64,000 bases of DNA from Martinezella multihospitum (GTDB lineage: Bacteria > Pseudomonadota > Alphaproteobacteria > Rhizobiales > Rhizobiaceae): positions 1,068,530 to 1,132,529 of the forward strand of contig NZ_FMAG01000001.1 in assembly GCF_900094585.1 (NCBI RefSeq), in the 5' to 3' direction. The position numbers and the translations under genes are program-made. The notes under the pieces were generated by a model. It was not told the origin of the DNA, did no database searches, and saw only the letters and a program-made list of their open reading frames with translations. Positions 17,023 through 25,740 of this stretch are shown here, in pieces; the stretch's first letter is position 1, and each line of letters starts with the position of its first letter.

Positions 17023-19185
17023 ATGAAGCCGTTTAACATTGACGAGCGCTCGCTTCCGCCGCTGTTCGATGTCGGTGCCGTGTGGACCATCCTTTGGCAG
17101 CGCTGGCTGACCGTGTTGGCGTGTACCGTTGCCGTGCTTCTCCTGACGCTCGCTTACCTTGCCGTGGCAAAGCCGAGCTATACCGCGACAGCTTCCGTCA
17201 TGATCGATCCGCGCGATCCGCGCGCGACGAACCTCAACAATGTTCTGCCCGGCATCGGCAGCGATAGCGCGGCAATCGCAAGCCAGGTGTTCGTCATTGA
17301 ATCGCGCGATCTGCTGATGAAGGTCTTTGAGAGCGAGAATATCGAGAGCGATCCCGAATTTGCAAACGGCGGTCTCCTGTCGCGTATCGGTCTGGCGTCA
17401 CATCCCACGAAGGATTCGATCTTCAAGAATTTCCAGCGCGCCGTCACCGTAGAACGCGCTGGGCTGACCTATGTCATCGATGTCAGTTTCGCGTCTCGAT
17501 ATTCCGACAAGGCGGCGCGGATCGCCAATGCCATCGTCAATCGTTATAGGGCCGGTCTGTCGGGTGAGCGGGAGACTGCAAACAGCGACGTGAATTCCCT
17601 GCTTGCGAGCCGGATCGGCAATCTTCAGAAGAACGTCAGCGATGCCGAGCAGGAAGTCGGAGATTTCAAGGTCTCGCATCAGATCCTCGATGCTTCCGCG
17701 GGCGGCACGCTTCAGTCCCAGATCGACAAGCTTACGGATCAGCTGATCGGCGCGCGAAGTGAGGCCGATCAGGCCAAGGATAAATATGCTCAGGCGGTCG
17801 CCGCAGGCACTTCGCCGGCCGGGCTTGCCAAGCTCTCGGAAATCCTTTCCTCCGAAGCCACGGTCAAACTTCGCGAAAACTACAATCAGCGGGCAGCCGA
17901 TCTCGCCAATTACGAGGCCATGTACCAGCCGCGTCATCCGATCATTAAAAGACTGCGATCCGAGTTGGACAGGATGCAGGGTCTTATGGCCGTCGAGGCG
18001 CAACGCATCACGCGGGAATTGAAGGCGAAGTCCGATCTCGCCGTTCAGAACGTTGCAACGTTGCAGACCAAGCTCGACGACCTCCGCCAAAGGCTGGAAA
18101 GCTCGGATGCCGCGCAGGTGCAGTTGCGGCAGCTGGAGGCGAAGACGAAGGCGGCGCGCACGGTCCTCGACGATTTCCTGAAGCGCGCCGAGGAGACATC
18201 GCAAATGCAGGGCCTGCAGCTGCAGGAGGCGCGGGTGATCAGCGCCGCCGCTCCGCCGGTGCAGCCGACCTGGCCGAAGCCGCTGCTGCTCTTGCCGGTC
18301 AGCGCTGCGTTCGGTCTTATCATCGGCTGTGGTCTTGCCCTGGTGCGCGGACCCAAACATCAGCCGGAACAGGATCCAACGAGCCCCATAAGACGCAGCC
18401 TCCTCGACGTCGAGCCCCATAAAGACCCTTCGCCGGAAATCGCAAAGACGGAGCCGGCGCCCGTCGATCTTGGAGAGTATCGGCTTCCGGGCGTTGCCGG
18501 TGTCGGCGCCTATCTCAGCATCCGCGCGATGCGAAGACGCTTTTTCCAGGCCGGAAACGAAGCCTTTTCGCGTGATGTGCTGCAGCTCATGCGGCGCATC
18601 ATTCGGCATCTGAGGGAGCATCCGAAGCCGTATGTGCTGCTGGTCTCCTCGCTTCACACGCCGCTGGCGGCGAGACTTGCGGGCGCGATGGTCGGCCTCG
18701 GCCTCCAACAGGCCGAACAGAATGTGCTCGTGGTCGAGTTCGGAGACCTGCCTGGCTTGGGGGCGCCAGCGCGCAGCGGTAACGGCGTCTTCATCAGCGG
18801 GGCGAGCGGCCTGCGGACCATCGTGTACCATAGGCCCGTCGCCGAGAATTCGGAACCGTCGGTGTGCCTTGGCCTCGACGATATAGTGGCCACTGCCGGC
18901 TCGTTCGATTTCGTGCTTCTGATGGGATCTTCCATCGTCGATGGCAATTGGGACCCAGCGCTTTTCGCTGAAGCGGATCTCTTGCTTTTTGCGCTCAGCC
19001 CCGCCGAGGAAGCGGCGGAAATCGCCAACATGCTTCGTCAACGGCTCGACGCCGATCAGATCGCGCGCAGCGCCACGCTGACGATCGCGCCGGAGAACAT
19101 CGATACGCGCCGTAGCCAGGTGGTGCGACCCATCCGATCGGCTGACGATGGAGGGCAGGGCGATCGAATCTCTGCAAGGGGATGA
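17023..19185 (+). CDS. GumC/ExoP-like polysaccharide co-polymerase with degenerate tyrosine-kinase domain
   Basis: The 720-residue inner-membrane protein controls chain length and export in Wzy-type systems. It has a Wzz segment with a first membrane helix near residues 28-50, a long periplasmic coiled-coil region (about 170-400), a second helix near 420-440, and a cytoplasmic C-terminal domain (450-720). That domain aligns in layout with BY-kinases. The expected Walker A (PGEGKST type) is SSLHTPLAAR (from residue 542), the Walker A' Asp-rich strand is VLVVEFGDLPG, and there is no C-terminal tyrosine cluster. It is therefore probably a pseudokinase. The next gene overlaps by ATGA. Confidence 0.87.
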   Translation: MKPFNIDERSLPPLFDVGAVWTILWQRWLTVLACTVAVLLLTLAYLAVAKPSYTATASVMIDPRDPRATNLNNVLPGIGSDSAAIASQVFVIESRDLLMKVFESENIESDPEFANGGLLSRIGLASHPTKDSIFKNFQRAVTVERAGLTYVIDVSFASRYSDKAARIANAIVNRYRAGLSGERETANSDVNSLLASRIGNLQKNVSDAEQEVGDFKVSHQILDASAGGTLQSQIDKLTDQLIGARSEADQAKDKYAQAVAAGTSPAGLAKLSEILSSEATVKLRENYNQRAADLANYEAMYQPRHPIIKRLRSELDRMQGLMAVEAQRITRELKAKSDLAVQNVATLQTKLDDLRQRLESSDAAQVQLRQLEAKTKAARTVLDDFLKRAEETSQMQGLQLQEARVISAAAPPVQPTWPKPLLLLPVSAAFGLIIGCGLALVRGPKHQPEQDPTSPIRRSLLDVEPHKDPSPEIAKTEPAPVDLGEYRLPGVAGVGAYLSIRAMRRRFFQAGNEAFSRDVLQLMRRIIRHLREHPKPYVLLVSSLHTPLAARLAGAMVGLGLQQAEQNVLVVEFGDLPGLGAPARSGNGVFISGASGLRTIVYHRPVAENSEPSVCLGLDDIVATAGSFDFVLLMGSSIVDGNWDPALFAEADLLLFALSPAEEAAEIANMLRQRLDADQIARSATLTIAPENIDTRRSQVVRPIRSADDGGQGDRISARG

Positions 19186-20315
19186 ACGTGGGACGCGGCT
19201 TGCGATCGACGATGATATCACGCCGAAGCGCTCTCAAACTGGCAGGCAGCTCCATTCTGGCTGCCCTTCCGGCTGCCGGCGCGGCGCGTGCGGCAGCCAA
19301 GCCCATCGTACCCTCGCGTGGCATCAATCTGCCTGGATGGTTCGATAGCCACGATGGAGTGGCGCCAAGCGAGCCGGTGCTCGAAAAGCTTCGCCAAACG
19401 GGCTTTGAAACCATCCGCTTGCCGATCAATGGCGATCTTTTGTCAGCAACTGACACGGCCGCGCTCCGTCGCATCGAAGCTGGCGTGACCGATCTCAATC
19501 GGCTAGGCTTTTCCGTCCTTGCAGACATGCATCCCTCTGAAAGTCTGCACACGGCTCTCCGTCAGGATTTCGAGGCCGGTTCGCAAAGGGCGGCTGAAGC
19601 CTGGATGGCATTAAGCAGCGTTGTCGCGAACCTCCCGAGTGACAAGGTCTATCCGGAGCTCCTGAATGAGCCGCCCATGCGGAGTGACGCCTGGCTGCAA
19701 CTGCGGGATAGGCTTGCCGAGGTCGTGCGATCAAAATGCCCGAGCCATACGCTGATCTGGGGGCCATCGCCCTCTCAGGGCATCTGGGAAATAGGCGAGA
19801 CGCCGCCTCTCGCCGACGATAACCAGATCGCCGCCATTCATTTCTATGCGCCCACGGCCTTCACCCATCAATGCGAGACCTGGGATGCATCTCCGCTTGC
19901 GCGGATTTCGAATTTGCCCTTTCCGGCTACCATCGAAACGCCTCTCGTGCAGGAGAGCATCGACAAGCTGCGTGCCGACGGGGATGAGCAGGCCGCAAAC
20001 CTCATCGAGGAACAACTGGCGACGCCCTGGACAGAAGCGGCGATTGCCTCCGAATTCGTGAGGTTGAGGCGCTGGTCCGAGACGCATGACTGCCCTGTCA
20101 TGATGAATGAGTTTGGGGTGCTCAACTTTTGTGTCACCGCCGAAAGCCGCAGGTTCTGGGTTCGGGCCGTGCGGCAAGCGGCAGAGGCCAATCAGGTCGG
20201 CTGGGCCTATTGGGAGCTCGATCAGGGTTTTGGCATCATCAAGAGCCGGCGCAGTACCGAGGGTTTTGACGACGGCATGATGGCGGCACTTCTGGATGGC
20301 CGTGGCGGAGGCTGA
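19182..20315 (+). CDS. Secreted GH5-family endoglucanase (cellulase)
   Basis: The 377-residue protein begins with a twin-arginine-like signal (ISRRSALKLAGSSILAALPA, cleavage near ARAAA). A GH5 (beta/alpha)8 barrel follows. The catalytic acid is Glu163 in LLNEPP and the nucleophile is Glu310 in MMNEFGV. The aromatic WAYWELDQGFGI near the end fits the substrate cleft. It probably trims or releases a beta-glucan-type polysaccharide made by this cluster in the periplasm. The start at 19182 overlaps the co-polymerase stop; a second ATG at 19212 directly before the SRRSALK motif is also possible. Confidence 0.85.
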   Translation: MNVGRGLRSTMISRRSALKLAGSSILAALPAAGAARAAAKPIVPSRGINLPGWFDSHDGVAPSEPVLEKLRQTGFETIRLPINGDLLSATDTAALRRIEAGVTDLNRLGFSVLADMHPSESLHTALRQDFEAGSQRAAEAWMALSSVVANLPSDKVYPELLNEPPMRSDAWLQLRDRLAEVVRSKCPSHTLIWGPSPSQGIWEIGETPPLADDNQIAAIHFYAPTAFTHQCETWDASPLARISNLPFPATIETPLVQESIDKLRADGDEQAANLIEEQLATPWTEAAIASEFVRLRRWSETHDCPVMMNEFGVLNFCVTAESRRFWVRAVRQAAEANQVGWAYWELDQGFGIIKSRRSTEGFDDGMMAALLDGRGGG

Positions 20316-20374
20316 AATGCCGAGGAATATGGCAGCGCGGAACGACAACTGATGCGGACGAATGGAGTTTGGCG

Positions 20375-21928
20375 ATGAGCATTACGGGAGGTCGCGCCGG
20401 CTTCGGGGCGGGAGGCGTGAGTTCGCTGCGCTCGGACGCGGTCTTCCATCTCTGCATCGCCATTCTCGCGGTCATCGCCTCCGTTTCGGCCTTCGCCGTC
20501 TGGACGCCTTTTGGGGTAGCGGCGACATTTGCCTTGACGCTCGTCCTGTCCATCGCTCAGCCCGGTTGCATCCCGATCGTCATTGCCTGTTCCTTTCTCT
20601 ACCAGAACCTCGTGGTCGCCTGGTTCACCCCCTTTGTGCCCGATCACAATACGTTCGATGCGCTGCGCGGCGCCAATTTCGTCATCCTGATGACGGCGTT
20701 CGGCGCTTTCGTCATGGCTTCTTTCCAGTACCGCGCGCGGGCTCTGACAGAATTGCGGCCCTGGCTGATCTTCAGCTTCATGCTGTGTGGCATTGTTTGT
20801 TTCTATCTGGCGCTTGGGGCTGTTCACGGCGGACCGAAGGATGCCGTCATCTATTTCCGCAATACGATCACGCCGCTTGCATGTTTCCACATCGCGATTC
20901 TGGCAGCCAGTCTCTATCCCATCGACCTGCGCAAGGGCATTTTCTGGCTCTGCGCCATTGCCATCATATACGGCTATCTGGAGCAGATCTTCCGGATGGA
21001 TTTCCTGAGCCTGTTTCACGGCGATCTCTATATTCACCGTGGCCTGAAGGCTCAGATCGAGGCCGGTGTATGGGAAAAGAAGCTGAGAGAGACCGGTTTC
21101 GTGCTTCGCGGTATCGAAGACACGATGATGACGACATTCTTCAACATCAAGCTGTTCAGTGACCTGTTTCCGCCGATCTTCCGCAATGGCGGTCCGAACT
21201 TTCATCCCATCAGCTATGCCTACGGGCTCAGCATCATGTCCGCCTGGCTCCTCTTCAGAGGACGCTGGCTGCTGCCGATTGCTGCGCTGCCGTTGCTGCT
21301 CGTCATCGGTTCCAAGGGTGCGACGTTCATGCTGCTGGTGGCGATCGGCGCTCGGTTGATCTATCGCCCTTCGCGTGCGGAACTGACGTTGCTTGCAGTT
21401 GTCACGCTGGCCATCGTCTGGACGGTCGCGGCCATCCTTTTCGGTGCGACGCATGGAGATTACCATGTTCTCGGCCTGATTGCGGGCGTTCGCGAGTTCC
21501 TGCACAATCCGCTCGGCCAGGGCCTGGGGATCGGCGGCAATCTTTCGAGTACAAGTCTCAATCTGGATTGGGACCGAGCGCAGGATGAGGGTGTTGCCTC
21601 CGTCCCCGTCGAAAGCGCGGTCGGCGTCATGCTCTACCAGATGGGCGTGGGCAGCTTCGTCTTCTTCGGTTTTCTTGCCGCACTGGCCCTATCTGCGCGC
21701 AAGCAGCTGATTGCCAGCGGCAACCCGGATTTTCTCTTCGCTTTCGTCGCGGTCGTCACGATCGCGTCCAATGCGGTATTGCAGGAAGAAGCGTTCTTTT
21801 CGCCTCTGGCGCTTGGCTTCTGCCTTCTGCTTGTCGGTGTTTCCTTTGGTACGCGCTGGCGTGCGCTCGGCATGTCGCGAGGTGTGCTCAGCCAGTCGGG
21901 CGAACATATGCCGTCGCGGCAACTATGA
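20375..21928 (+). CDS. Wzy-like polysaccharide polymerase / O-antigen ligase-type membrane protein
   Basis: The 517-residue protein has about 11-12 hydrophobic helices. A large loop around residues 210-270 contains hydrophilic, His-rich sequence. A late segment (GVREFLHNPLGQGLGIGG) resembles the Wzy_C/O-antigen ligase signature. The likely role is joining repeat units in the periplasm. It follows the GH5 gene after 59 bp, with GGAG upstream of the ATG at 20375; the TTG two codons earlier is less likely. A strong nested hairpin follows the stop. Confidence 0.78.
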   Translation: MSITGGRAGFGAGGVSSLRSDAVFHLCIAILAVIASVSAFAVWTPFGVAATFALTLVLSIAQPGCIPIVIACSFLYQNLVVAWFTPFVPDHNTFDALRGANFVILMTAFGAFVMASFQYRARALTELRPWLIFSFMLCGIVCFYLALGAVHGGPKDAVIYFRNTITPLACFHIAILAASLYPIDLRKGIFWLCAIAIIYGYLEQIFRMDFLSLFHGDLYIHRGLKAQIEAGVWEKKLRETGFVLRGIEDTMMTTFFNIKLFSDLFPPIFRNGGPNFHPISYAYGLSIMSAWLLFRGRWLLPIAALPLLLVIGSKGATFMLLVAIGARLIYRPSRAELTLLAVVTLAIVWTVAAILFGATHGDYHVLGLIAGVREFLHNPLGQGLGIGGNLSSTSLNLDWDRAQDEGVASVPVESAVGVMLYQMGVGSFVFFGFLAALALSARKQLIASGNPDFLFAFVAVVTIASNAVLQEEAFFSPLALGFCLLLVGVSFGTRWRALGMSRGVLSQSGEHMPSRQL

Positions 21929-21941
21929 CTCGGTCGATCTT

Positions 21942-21992
21942 CAATCGTGCCCGCATGGCGCCGTTCGTCCAAGGGAACGAATAGCACGATTG
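21942..21992. terminator. Nested hairpin between convergent polysaccharide genes
   Basis: CAATCGTGC (21942-21950) pairs perfectly with GCACGATTG (21984-21992). Within the loop, TTCGT and ACGAA form a second stem. The structure sits between the polymerase gene (plus) and the GNAT gene (minus), so it probably terminates both. No T tract is evident. Confidence 0.55.
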
Positions 21993-22049
21993 GAATGTGC
22001 CTAAGCCTTGCGGAAACTCCAAAAGCCCGGCGTCGGTCCTCTCTCAGGA

Positions 22050-22934
22050 TCAGAAACCGAAGATGACGAGCTCGGTGAATGTCAGGTCTCCGAGTGAGGG
22101 CGGCTTCGGGCCTTTGAAATACTTGGTCCCGCTTCCGGCAAAGTAGCGTCCGACGAGTCCCGGCACCGGCCCGTTCGCGTCGACGACGCAGAGGAATATG
22201 CCTTTTCGCAGGAGATGGCGGCCGAGCGCGCCGGCGCACCGGCCGAGTTCTTCGGGCGTGCGGCAGTAAATCACCTGGGCACTCGGAACGATGCCATGGA
22301 CGATGCGGCGCGTCTTGAATACGAAGGGAAATGCCTTGTCGCCGTCGACACAAATCAGCGACAGGCATTCGAGCGCCGCATGCTGGAGAAGGATCTCCCT
22401 GTCGCCCTGCGAGAGCATCGACATTTCGGGAAGATCGGAGAGGGCTTCGAGCACGCGGTACGGACGTCTCGCAACACTCAGCATCGGCAGGAAAGCAAGC
22501 TGTCCATCGGCATAGCGGCGGAAGCCGAGTGCCTCATTGACCTTGATGGTTCCCGGCGCCGGCGAAACATTGATAAAGGTCACGTTCTTTCGTCTCAGCG
22601 CCGCGATGACCATCTTGCCGGCAAAAGCACGGTATTCCGGATCGACAGACCAGCTCGACAGATTACAGCGGAGCTCTTCGCCCTCCAGCCCCTCATGCCG
22701 AAAATAGAGCGCCAGCAAGACGCCGACGATGCGTCCGGACATATCCAGGACGAAGCCGTATTTTGGCAGGTCGGGCACGAAAGGCCGCTTTTCCATGCGC
22801 GTGACGGCGCGTTCCCAATAGCCTCGGTCGCGCGTCGGAAAGTTTCTGCGGAGGCAATCGATGATGCCTTCCCAGTCGCTCTCTTCGATCGGCCGGCAAG
22901 TAAGTCCAGGAGGAAATGCGCCTAAAACTGCCAT
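22050..22934 (-). CDS. GNAT-family acyltransferase in the polysaccharide cluster
   Basis: This 294-residue protein has an N-terminal GNAT fold at about residues 10-150 (CRPIEESDWEGIIDCLRRNF; VSPAPGTIKVNEALGFRRYA matches the acetyl-CoA region and final strand). A second domain of unknown role follows. It may acylate a sugar or lipid precursor of the polysaccharide. The ATG at 22934 is preceded by GTGGGG; the GTG start 12 bases further out is less likely. The substrate is not visible. Confidence 0.72.
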   Translation of the reverse strand: MAVLGAFPPGLTCRPIEESDWEGIIDCLRRNFPTRDRGYWERAVTRMEKRPFVPDLPKYGFVLDMSGRIVGVLLALYFRHEGLEGEELRCNLSSWSVDPEYRAFAGKMVIAALRRKNVTFINVSPAPGTIKVNEALGFRRYADGQLAFLPMLSVARRPYRVLEALSDLPEMSMLSQGDREILLQHAALECLSLICVDGDKAFPFVFKTRRIVHGIVPSAQVIYCRTPEELGRCAGALGRHLLRKGIFLCVVDANGPVPGLVGRYFAGSGTKYFKGPKPPSLGDLTFTELVIFGF

Positions 22935-23047
22935 CGTCAACCCCACAATATTACCGATACAGCAATTCGTGCTTCACATTTTAGAAACATACTATATTTC
23001 TATTAACGAATATTTCCCGAAGCATCATTTCCAGCTTGTCAGTCTGG

Positions 23048-24301
23048 CTATGCCATCGGTTTCGTGTTCAACACCGCCGATCGCAGCGCAGACCGGGCGC
23101 GTATCGTCTTGAGCTGGTGAAGCCTTGTGGCAAGAGCTGGACTTATGCTTTCGATGCCGTATAGCACGCGTCGCCGCATGAAATGGAACTGGCGGCGCAG
23201 GCGCCAACCGACATCGGTTTTCGTCGTCAAATTGAAGTGACGATCGGTCATTTGCACCGAACTGATGTCCATATCAAGCTTTTCCGGGTCGTCATAATAA
23301 GCGGCGATCTTGGTGTGATCGATGGCCGTTTCTGTCATCCATTGCGGGACATATGTGCAGCACAGGCGCTCTACATCGGTCAGAAGCCGGCTGACGCCCA
23401 GGCCGCTTGCCGGACAGGAAGTCAGGTAAGCATCTCCGATCAGCACGACGCCATCCTGTCGGCAATTGTCGGCGGCTGTGATATCGGTGAGCCAGCTATC
23501 GATCCGGCTGCCGATTTCAAAGTCGCCAAAAGTGTCGACAAGTGACGGGAAGGCAGCCGTAAGCATCTGTTTCAGATCGTCATGCAGCGACCTGACCCAC
23601 GGATCTCGCGGATCTCGGAACAGAAAGAGGTTGGCTCGTGTCGTTCCAGGGACCGGAAACAGATTGAGATGATCTATTCCATCGCCGTCGCCATGATATG
23701 TCAGGGCCGTGTGGCGAAATCTATTGGATCGCAGCGGACGAATGTTGAAACCGAATGCCAGCGGGCGCCTATCGCTGATCTGTCGATGCAGAATCCCGAG
23801 ATCCCGGCGCAGGGTATCGCCCATACCGGTCGCGATGACCAGCAATCGCGCGGTGATTTCGTCCTGGCCAAGGATCGATATCCGTTGGTGTGCAGCTCCG
23901 ATCCGCAAGCCGCGGACTTGGCCGACGACGAAATTCACCGTTTCAGGCAGCGCGCTCCGCATCGCCGCGACGAGCCTGTTGTAGAAAAATCCATAGTGCT
24001 GGCCGTATGTCCGGTCCACCACGTGCCCCTTGTGCATGTTGACGATTTCATCGAAGGGTACGGCGGCAGTCGACAGAGGTGCAAATAGCTGAAGTCGCTG
24101 AAGTTTTTCGATCGCCTCGCCGCCTATTCTTTCAACGCGGAATTCCTGGGGAAAGACGCGATGACGATCGATGAGCGTCACCCGATACCCTGCTCGGCCG
24201 AGCAGGCAGGCTGCAAGCGTGCCGGAAAGCCCACCGCCGACAATGGCTATGTCGGTGTCCGTTTCGCTCGTCGGCAGTTCGGGATATCGCCTATTCATCA
24301 T
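23048..24301 (-). CDS. FAD-dependent oxidoreductase (monooxygenase/halogenase-like fold)
   Basis: The 417-residue flavoprotein has the dinucleotide-binding motif IAIVGGGLSGTLAACLLG near residue 17. A GD-type motif, GVVLIGDAYLTSCPASGLG, appears later, as in p-hydroxybenzoate hydroxylase-fold enzymes. No usual second partner (reductase or ferredoxin) is encoded nearby. It is cotranscribed with a WecG-type glycosyltransferase, its ATG overlapping that stop. A role in oxidising a lipid carrier, sugar or small decoration of the polysaccharide is inference. The further upstream in-frame start lies inside the neighbour and is rejected. Confidence 0.75.
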   Translation of the reverse strand: MMNRRYPELPTSETDTDIAIVGGGLSGTLAACLLGRAGYRVTLIDRHRVFPQEFRVERIGGEAIEKLQRLQLFAPLSTAAVPFDEIVNMHKGHVVDRTYGQHYGFFYNRLVAAMRSALPETVNFVVGQVRGLRIGAAHQRISILGQDEITARLLVIATGMGDTLRRDLGILHRQISDRRPLAFGFNIRPLRSNRFRHTALTYHGDGDGIDHLNLFPVPGTTRANLFLFRDPRDPWVRSLHDDLKQMLTAAFPSLVDTFGDFEIGSRIDSWLTDITAADNCRQDGVVLIGDAYLTSCPASGLGVSRLLTDVERLCCTYVPQWMTETAIDHTKIAAYYDDPEKLDMDISSVQMTDRHFNLTTKTDVGWRLRRQFHFMRRRVLYGIESISPALATRLHQLKTIRARSALRSAVLNTKPMA

Positions 24302-25260
24302 TTCGAATACCTCAGGATCGCGTAGATGGCGTAGGGATTGGTCGTCAGGTAGCGCCAGAACAGACGGCGAGGCTCCATCAGCATCCGCCAGAACCATTCG
24401 AAACCGGCTCTTTGGACCCAGATTGGCGCCCTCTTCGTTCTCTCCGCCAGATGGTCGAAGAGTCCGCCTGATGTCTTGATGATGCCGACATTGGCAAGGC
24501 GCGCGGCAAAATCATGCACGAAGATCTGCTCGCGCGGCACGCCAAGGCCGATCCACAATATGTCGGGGGCGAGCGTGTTGATCTCGTCGAGCTTCCGTTC
24601 CAGGGCTTCTCCGGCAAGGTAACCGTGGCAATGGCCCACGATGCGCAGGCCGGGATAGCGGGTTTGCACGGCGGCGACGGCTTCGCGGTTTGCCGTCTCG
24701 GTCGCTCCGAGCAGATAGAAGCTTATGCCTTCCCTTTCGGCCAGTTCGGCGACATCGTGAAAGAGATCCGTTGTTGCCACGCGCTCGGGAAGCTGCACTC
24801 TGCAAAGCAAGCGTGACGCCATGACGAGAGGTTGGCCGTCGGCCAGGATCTGATCCGCTTCCTGGAACAGTCTGGCGATATTGGCATCGGCATGAACGCG
24901 TGCGACGACCTCGCCGTTGGCCGACGTAAAATAATAGGGCCGGCTGTCGCGGCGGCGTCTCCGCGCGACATCGATCATGAAGGAAGCAGCGTTGCGTCGA
25001 TTGACGACAGTGATAGGTAAACCACCGATCAACACGCTCGGAAGCGTAAGCGGATGGTCTTGAGCAAGAATGGCGGCTCCGTGTTCGGGCGCGTCTGCCG
25101 GCTGCATTTGGCTCTCCTGATTTGAAATCTGCTCTTCGGAAACAAGATACGCACCGGCGGCCTCCGACGCGTTGTGGCCGGATTTTTGAGCGCCATTCGT
25201 GATTGAGTAAGCTCTTCCTGAATGTCTTTGAGAGTCTGTACCAATATCTTGCACAACCAT
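24298..25260 (-). CDS. WecG/TagA/CpsF-family glycosyltransferase
   Basis: The 320-residue GT26-type transferase has a variable 60-residue N-terminus and the conserved motifs TSANGEVVARVH and ADQILADGQPLVMASR. The C-terminal part includes DILWIGLGVPREQIFVHD. Members transfer an N-acetylmannosaminuronate, N-acetylmannosamine or glucuronate-type residue onto a lipid-linked acceptor at the membrane. GGAGG is placed 3-4 bases before the ATG at 25260. It heads the minus-strand pair with the FAD enzyme. Confidence 0.88.
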   Translation of the reverse strand: MVVQDIGTDSQRHSGRAYSITNGAQKSGHNASEAAGAYLVSEEQISNQESQMQPADAPEHGAAILAQDHPLTLPSVLIGGLPITVVNRRNAASFMIDVARRRRRDSRPYYFTSANGEVVARVHADANIARLFQEADQILADGQPLVMASRLLCRVQLPERVATTDLFHDVAELAEREGISFYLLGATETANREAVAAVQTRYPGLRIVGHCHGYLAGEALERKLDEINTLAPDILWIGLGVPREQIFVHDFAARLANVGIIKTSGGLFDHLAERTKRAPIWVQRAGFEWFWRMLMEPRRLFWRYLTTNPYAIYAILRYSK

Positions 25261-25437
25261 TACCTCCGCTTGCGTAATGGTTAGCTAATATGACTCGGAA
25301 AGTTAAGGCGTTTATTAGTATTCAGTTAATATGTAAATTTCTAAAGAAATAATATGCGCATGAACTGAACTTCATGCGAAGTTGAATCGCTGGCAAGATG
25401 GAGAAAATTATGAAAACTATTTCAGTGGTTTAAGTAG

Positions 25438-25449
25438 TTAGTGAATAAT
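25438..25449 (-). promoter_or_regulatory. 12-mer shared with the co-polymerase promoter
   Basis: On the minus strand this reads ATTATTCACTAA, identical to 16953-16964 on the plus strand. It lies about 180 bases upstream of the WecG-type start, in the same orientation relative to transcription as the other copy. A common binding site for a polysaccharide regulator is possible but unproven. Confidence 0.35.
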
Positions 25450-25687
25450 TCCGTTCGCGCGAGAAAATCGGAAGTATCGTAGCATCTGGCTCATATGTGG
25501 AGGAGCGCGTTAGCTATTCCTTTCCTCAAAGCGGCTCCGCCGCACGTTCCAGATTCAGACAGTATACGACCTTAGCGTTAGTCCGCCTTTGGACGGTAGT
25601 GATCGGTAAAAGCCGGGACTGCCGGTGAATGCAATCATTGAGATTGTATGTCCGTATCTTCCAAATGAACATCGGCACTTGATCGCA

Positions 25688-25721
25688 ATTGCATAACGAG
25701 TTATATAACTATTTATGCAAT
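25688..25721. promoter_or_regulatory. 34-bp dyad, probable MarR operator
   Basis: The outer arms ATTGCATAA (25688-25696) and TTATGCAAT (25713-25721) share one centre with the inner 12-bp palindrome AGTTATATAACT (25699-25710). Only two base pairs of the 34-bp dyad are mismatched. It ends 9 bases before the GGAGG of the MarR gene, so a bound dimer pair would block transcription. Position and symmetry strongly suggest autoregulation by that protein. Confidence 0.7.
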
Positions 25722-25740
25722 TTGAGAAACGGAGGCCGAT

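Larger units (their letters stand above)
25261..25740. other. AT-rich divergent intergenic region with regulatory repeats
   Basis: About 480 bases lie between the minus-strand WecG-type gene and the plus-strand MarR gene. The stretch is distinctly AT-rich at 25280-25450, and no convincing coding frame is present. It holds the 12-mer shared with the other polysaccharide promoter (25438-25449, minus strand), a related sequence TTAGTATTCAGTTAA around 25315-25335, and the MarR dyad at 25688-25721. Confidence 0.6.

Noticed and set aside
17398..19221. 607-residue open frame on the minus strand
   Set aside because: It is antisense to the co-polymerase gene, which has clear Wzz, coiled-coil and kinase-like layout.
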